Part shown: one piece after another, positions 5,704 to 7,211 of the stretch
How the letters are laid out: each line of letters begins with the position of its first letter
How positions within the stretch are numbered: the first letter of the stretch is position 1
Origin: a bacterium
Lineage (GTDB): Bacteria > Hydrogenedentota > Hydrogenedentia > Hydrogenedentiales > SLHB01
NCBI GenBank assembly: GCA_024231375.1
Contig: JAAEQP010001620.1
Coordinates: 1 to 7,211, forward strand
DNA length: 7,211 bases
Direction of reading: 5' to 3'
Position numbers and translations under genes: made by a program
Notes under the pieces: generated by a model
The model's input: only the letters and a program-made list of their open reading frames with translations
What the model was told of the DNA's origin: nothing
The model's database searches: none

Positions 5704-7211
5704 GTGAGACGTGGACTCTATACCTTGCTGATTGGGTGTTTGTTAACGTGCTCAATGGTAACGGGTTGCGCCACATCCGGGGAAAGCGGAGTATGGGACG
5801 ACGTCGAGCCTCGCGAGGGAGCCAAGGAGTTCGAGCCTCCCAGCGAGTCGCCCGTCAGCATGGCGCTTGAAGAGGAGAAACTGGGTGACGCCGTGCGCCA
5901 GATCGGCCAGGAATTCGCGGGGTCGCTGGTGGTCATGAACGGCATCGAGGAGTGGCCTCTGCCCGCGACCCGATTCACGCGCGCGGACTTCACGGAGGTG
6001 TCGGACACGCTGTCGGCCGTGGCCTACTGTGCGGTCGAGCACTGTCCCAGTTATCACTTCATTTACCCGCCCGGGTACGAATTGCTCACGAGCGTGTCGA
6101 TGGAGGGCAAACTGGTGGGGGCGTATGGCGACACGCGTTTGCAGGGGCCGATGGCGTTCGGAGCAGGGATGTATCTGTCGACCGTGTTCGGGCTCATGAG
6201 CAGGGCGCTGGACATTACGATTGTGGGCGACAACGCGATTGCCGAGAGCCGGACGGGCGAGGTGATCCTGGGGCCGATGACGTTGGAGGAGGCGCTGGAG
6301 GCGATTCTGAAGGGGGCACGGATTCCGGCGTTCGAAGTGGACAGCACGGACGAGTACATTTTCATTTCGGTGCCACAGAACCGGAACCCTCGGTCTCTGA
6401 TGCTGAACACGGGACCCTTGGACCCGACGCAGCAGGCTATGTTGAACGCGCAAGTGGACGTGGTTCTTCCTGCCCCCACCAGCGATCCGAACAAGGTTCC
6501 GGCGGGTGGGTCGGTGGTTGGGCTGCGCCAAGTGCTGGGACCTCTGTCGCAGCAGTTGGGCGTGCGGGTAGTGGCGGAACGGGGCCTTGAGGACATCCCC
6601 ATCGAGGCGGCCGTGCTGAACAACGTCTCCGTTGGAACTGCGATGGATCTCCTCGTTCGGCAGTGGCCGGTCCCGTCGTTTGGCTATCAGGTAACAAGCG
6701 ACCGAATTGTGATCCGACGGCGAGACCGTGCCGGCGCGCCACAGGGCGATGCTGCGGCAGCGACCGCGCCAGCGCCACCCGTGGGACCGGGTGCTGAGAA
6801 GGCCGCTGCCGACAAGGCCGCTGCCGAGAAGGCTGCCGCCGCGGCCACCCCGGCAGACGAGAAACCAGCGCCACCGGCCACACCTCCGGCCGCGCTGGCG
6901 GCCGAACCCCCGGCGAATTCCAGGAAGGTCACCTACACGGTGGATTTCGGCGATAGCGCGTGGACGATCGCGCAGCGCCATGACGTGCCCGTGCGAGATC
7001 TCCTCCGATGGAACAACTTGCAGCCCAACTCGGTCTTGAAGGCTGGGGTCCAATTGGTTGTGTATGTTTCTGAGGACTTCGTGACCGAACAGGAGGTAAT
7101 TGCCGCCGAGAAGGCCGCCGCCGAGAAAATTGCCGCGGAGCAGAAAGCCGCTGCCGACAAGGCCGCTGCCGACAAGGCCGCTGCCGACAAGGCCGCTGCC
7201 GACAAGGCCGC
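5704..7211 (+). CDS. Lipoprotein with three STN-like modules and LysM, 3'-truncated by window
   Basis: The first 502 residues of a protein that runs off the window. A signal segment (1-21) ends in the lipobox VTGC, so C22 should be lipidated and the protein anchored in the envelope. Three segments, about 53-122, 152-223 and 271-338, share the layout of the short secretin/TonB N-terminal (STN/N0-like) fold: a helix, a beta-strand, a helix with a motif such as TLEEALEAIL or SVGTAMDLLV, then a closing strand (for example YIFIS, RIVIRR). A Pro/Ala/Lys linker (343-405) precedes one LysM domain (about 408-455; YTVDFGDSAWTIAQRH), which in known proteins binds peptidoglycan or chitin-type glycans. 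The end is an Ala/Lys/Glu/Asp-rich helix of AAADK repeats. The GTG start is set by AAGGAG (5691-5696) seven bases upstream. No secretin pore domain is seen in this part. A scaffold linking the membrane to peptidoglycan is an inference. Confidence 0.85.
   Translation, partial: MRRGLYTLLIGCLLTCSMVTGCATSGESGVWDDVEPREGAKEFEPPSESPVSMALEEEKLGDAVRQIGQEFAGSLVVMNGIEEWPLPATRFTRADFTEVSDTLSAVAYCAVEHCPSYHFIYPPGYELLTSVSMEGKLVGAYGDTRLQGPMAFGAGMYLSTVFGLMSRALDITIVGDNAIAESRTGEVILGPMTLEEALEAILKGARIPAFEVDSTDEYIFISVPQNRNPRSLMLNTGPLDPTQQAMLNAQVDVVLPAPTSDPNKVPAGGSVVGLRQVLGPLSQQLGVRVVAERGLEDIPIEAAVLNNVSVGTAMDLLVRQWPVPSFGYQVTSDRIVIRRRDRAGAPQGDAAAATAPAPPVGPGAEKAAADKAAAEKAAAAATPADEKPAPPATPPAALAAEPPANSRKVTYTVDFGDSAWTIAQRHDVPVRDLLRWNNLQPNSVLKAGVQLVVYVSEDFVTEQEVIAAEKAAAEKIAAEQKAAADKAAADKAAADKAAADKA
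6802..6831 (+). repeat. Internal copies of the AAADK-coding 15-mer
   Basis: Bases 6802-6816 are identical to the 15-bp unit that is tandemly repeated at the window end, and 6817-6831 differs by one base (GAG for GAC). They encode AAADK-AAAEK in the linker before LysM, some 345 bases upstream of the main array. Confidence 0.75.
7147..7211 (+). repeat. Tandem 15-bp repeat encoding AAADK, continuing past the window
   Basis: Four identical units of GCCGCTGCCGACAAG (7147-7161, 7162-7176, 7177-7191, 7192-7206) and the start of a fifth reach the window edge. Unit length is a multiple of three, so copy-number change keeps the frame of the lipoprotein gene. Just upstream, degenerate versions (AAAEK, IAAEQK) are visible. 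The product is a strongly helical Ala/Lys/Asp segment, perhaps a stalk or a coiled-coil spacer. Confidence 0.85.

Noticed and set aside
5752..7053. 433-codon open frame on the minus strand
   Set aside because: It is antisense to the lipoprotein gene, which has a lipobox, ribosome site, LysM and STN-like modules. The antisense product is Arg/His-rich with no recognisable domain, typical of a GC-rich shadow frame.

Overview
This is a GC-rich bacterial window with compact genes, short intergenic gaps and several classes of palindromic repeat. The gene content is a TPR-anchored beta-helix protein, an FHA-GAF-adenylate cyclase, a zinc-knuckle membrane protein, and a lipoprotein with secretin-type modules plus LysM. 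Together with abundant REP-like repeats, this would fit a large Gram-negative-type genome such as the PVC or Hydrogenedentota-like lineages. That placement is inference from style only; there is no rRNA or marker gene here. No rRNA, tRNA, CRISPR array or transposase gene is visible.

Layout. Bases 1-208 are non-coding and hold three short hairpins, two of which form an inverted pair of REP-like units. Bases 209-1942 (minus strand) encode a TPR-TM-beta-helix protein whose linker contains a copy of a 48-bp repeat. Bases 1943-2456 are a repeat-rich divergent intergenic region. It contains a 161-bp element with terminal inverted repeats and nested hairpins, a second copy of the 48-bp repeat, further hairpins, and a good sigma70-like promoter for the next gene. 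Bases 2457-4130 (plus) encode the FHA-GAF-class III cyclase. Bases 4131-4305 are a 175-bp element with inverted ends, flanked by CTAG on both sides; the stop codons of the two converging genes lie in those CTAGs. Bases 4306-4914 (minus) encode a small secreted, C-terminally anchored protein of unknown function. A 56-bp divergent promoter region follows, in which two promoters appear to share one -35 hexamer. Bases 4971-5612 (plus) encode a membrane-anchored protein with six CxxC pairs. From 5704 past the window edge (plus) runs a lipoprotein with three STN-like modules, a LysM domain and Ala/Lys tandem repeats.

Functional links. The cyclase would make cAMP in response to a phosphothreonine partner (FHA) and a GAF input. 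The other four proteins are all predicted to be membrane- or envelope-associated. The last two genes share a strand with a 91-bp gap and may be co-transcribed. No known multigene system can be named from this set. The most distinctive signals are the repeat architecture, especially the convergent stop codons embedded in a repeat pair, and the unusual domain composition of the lipoprotein.
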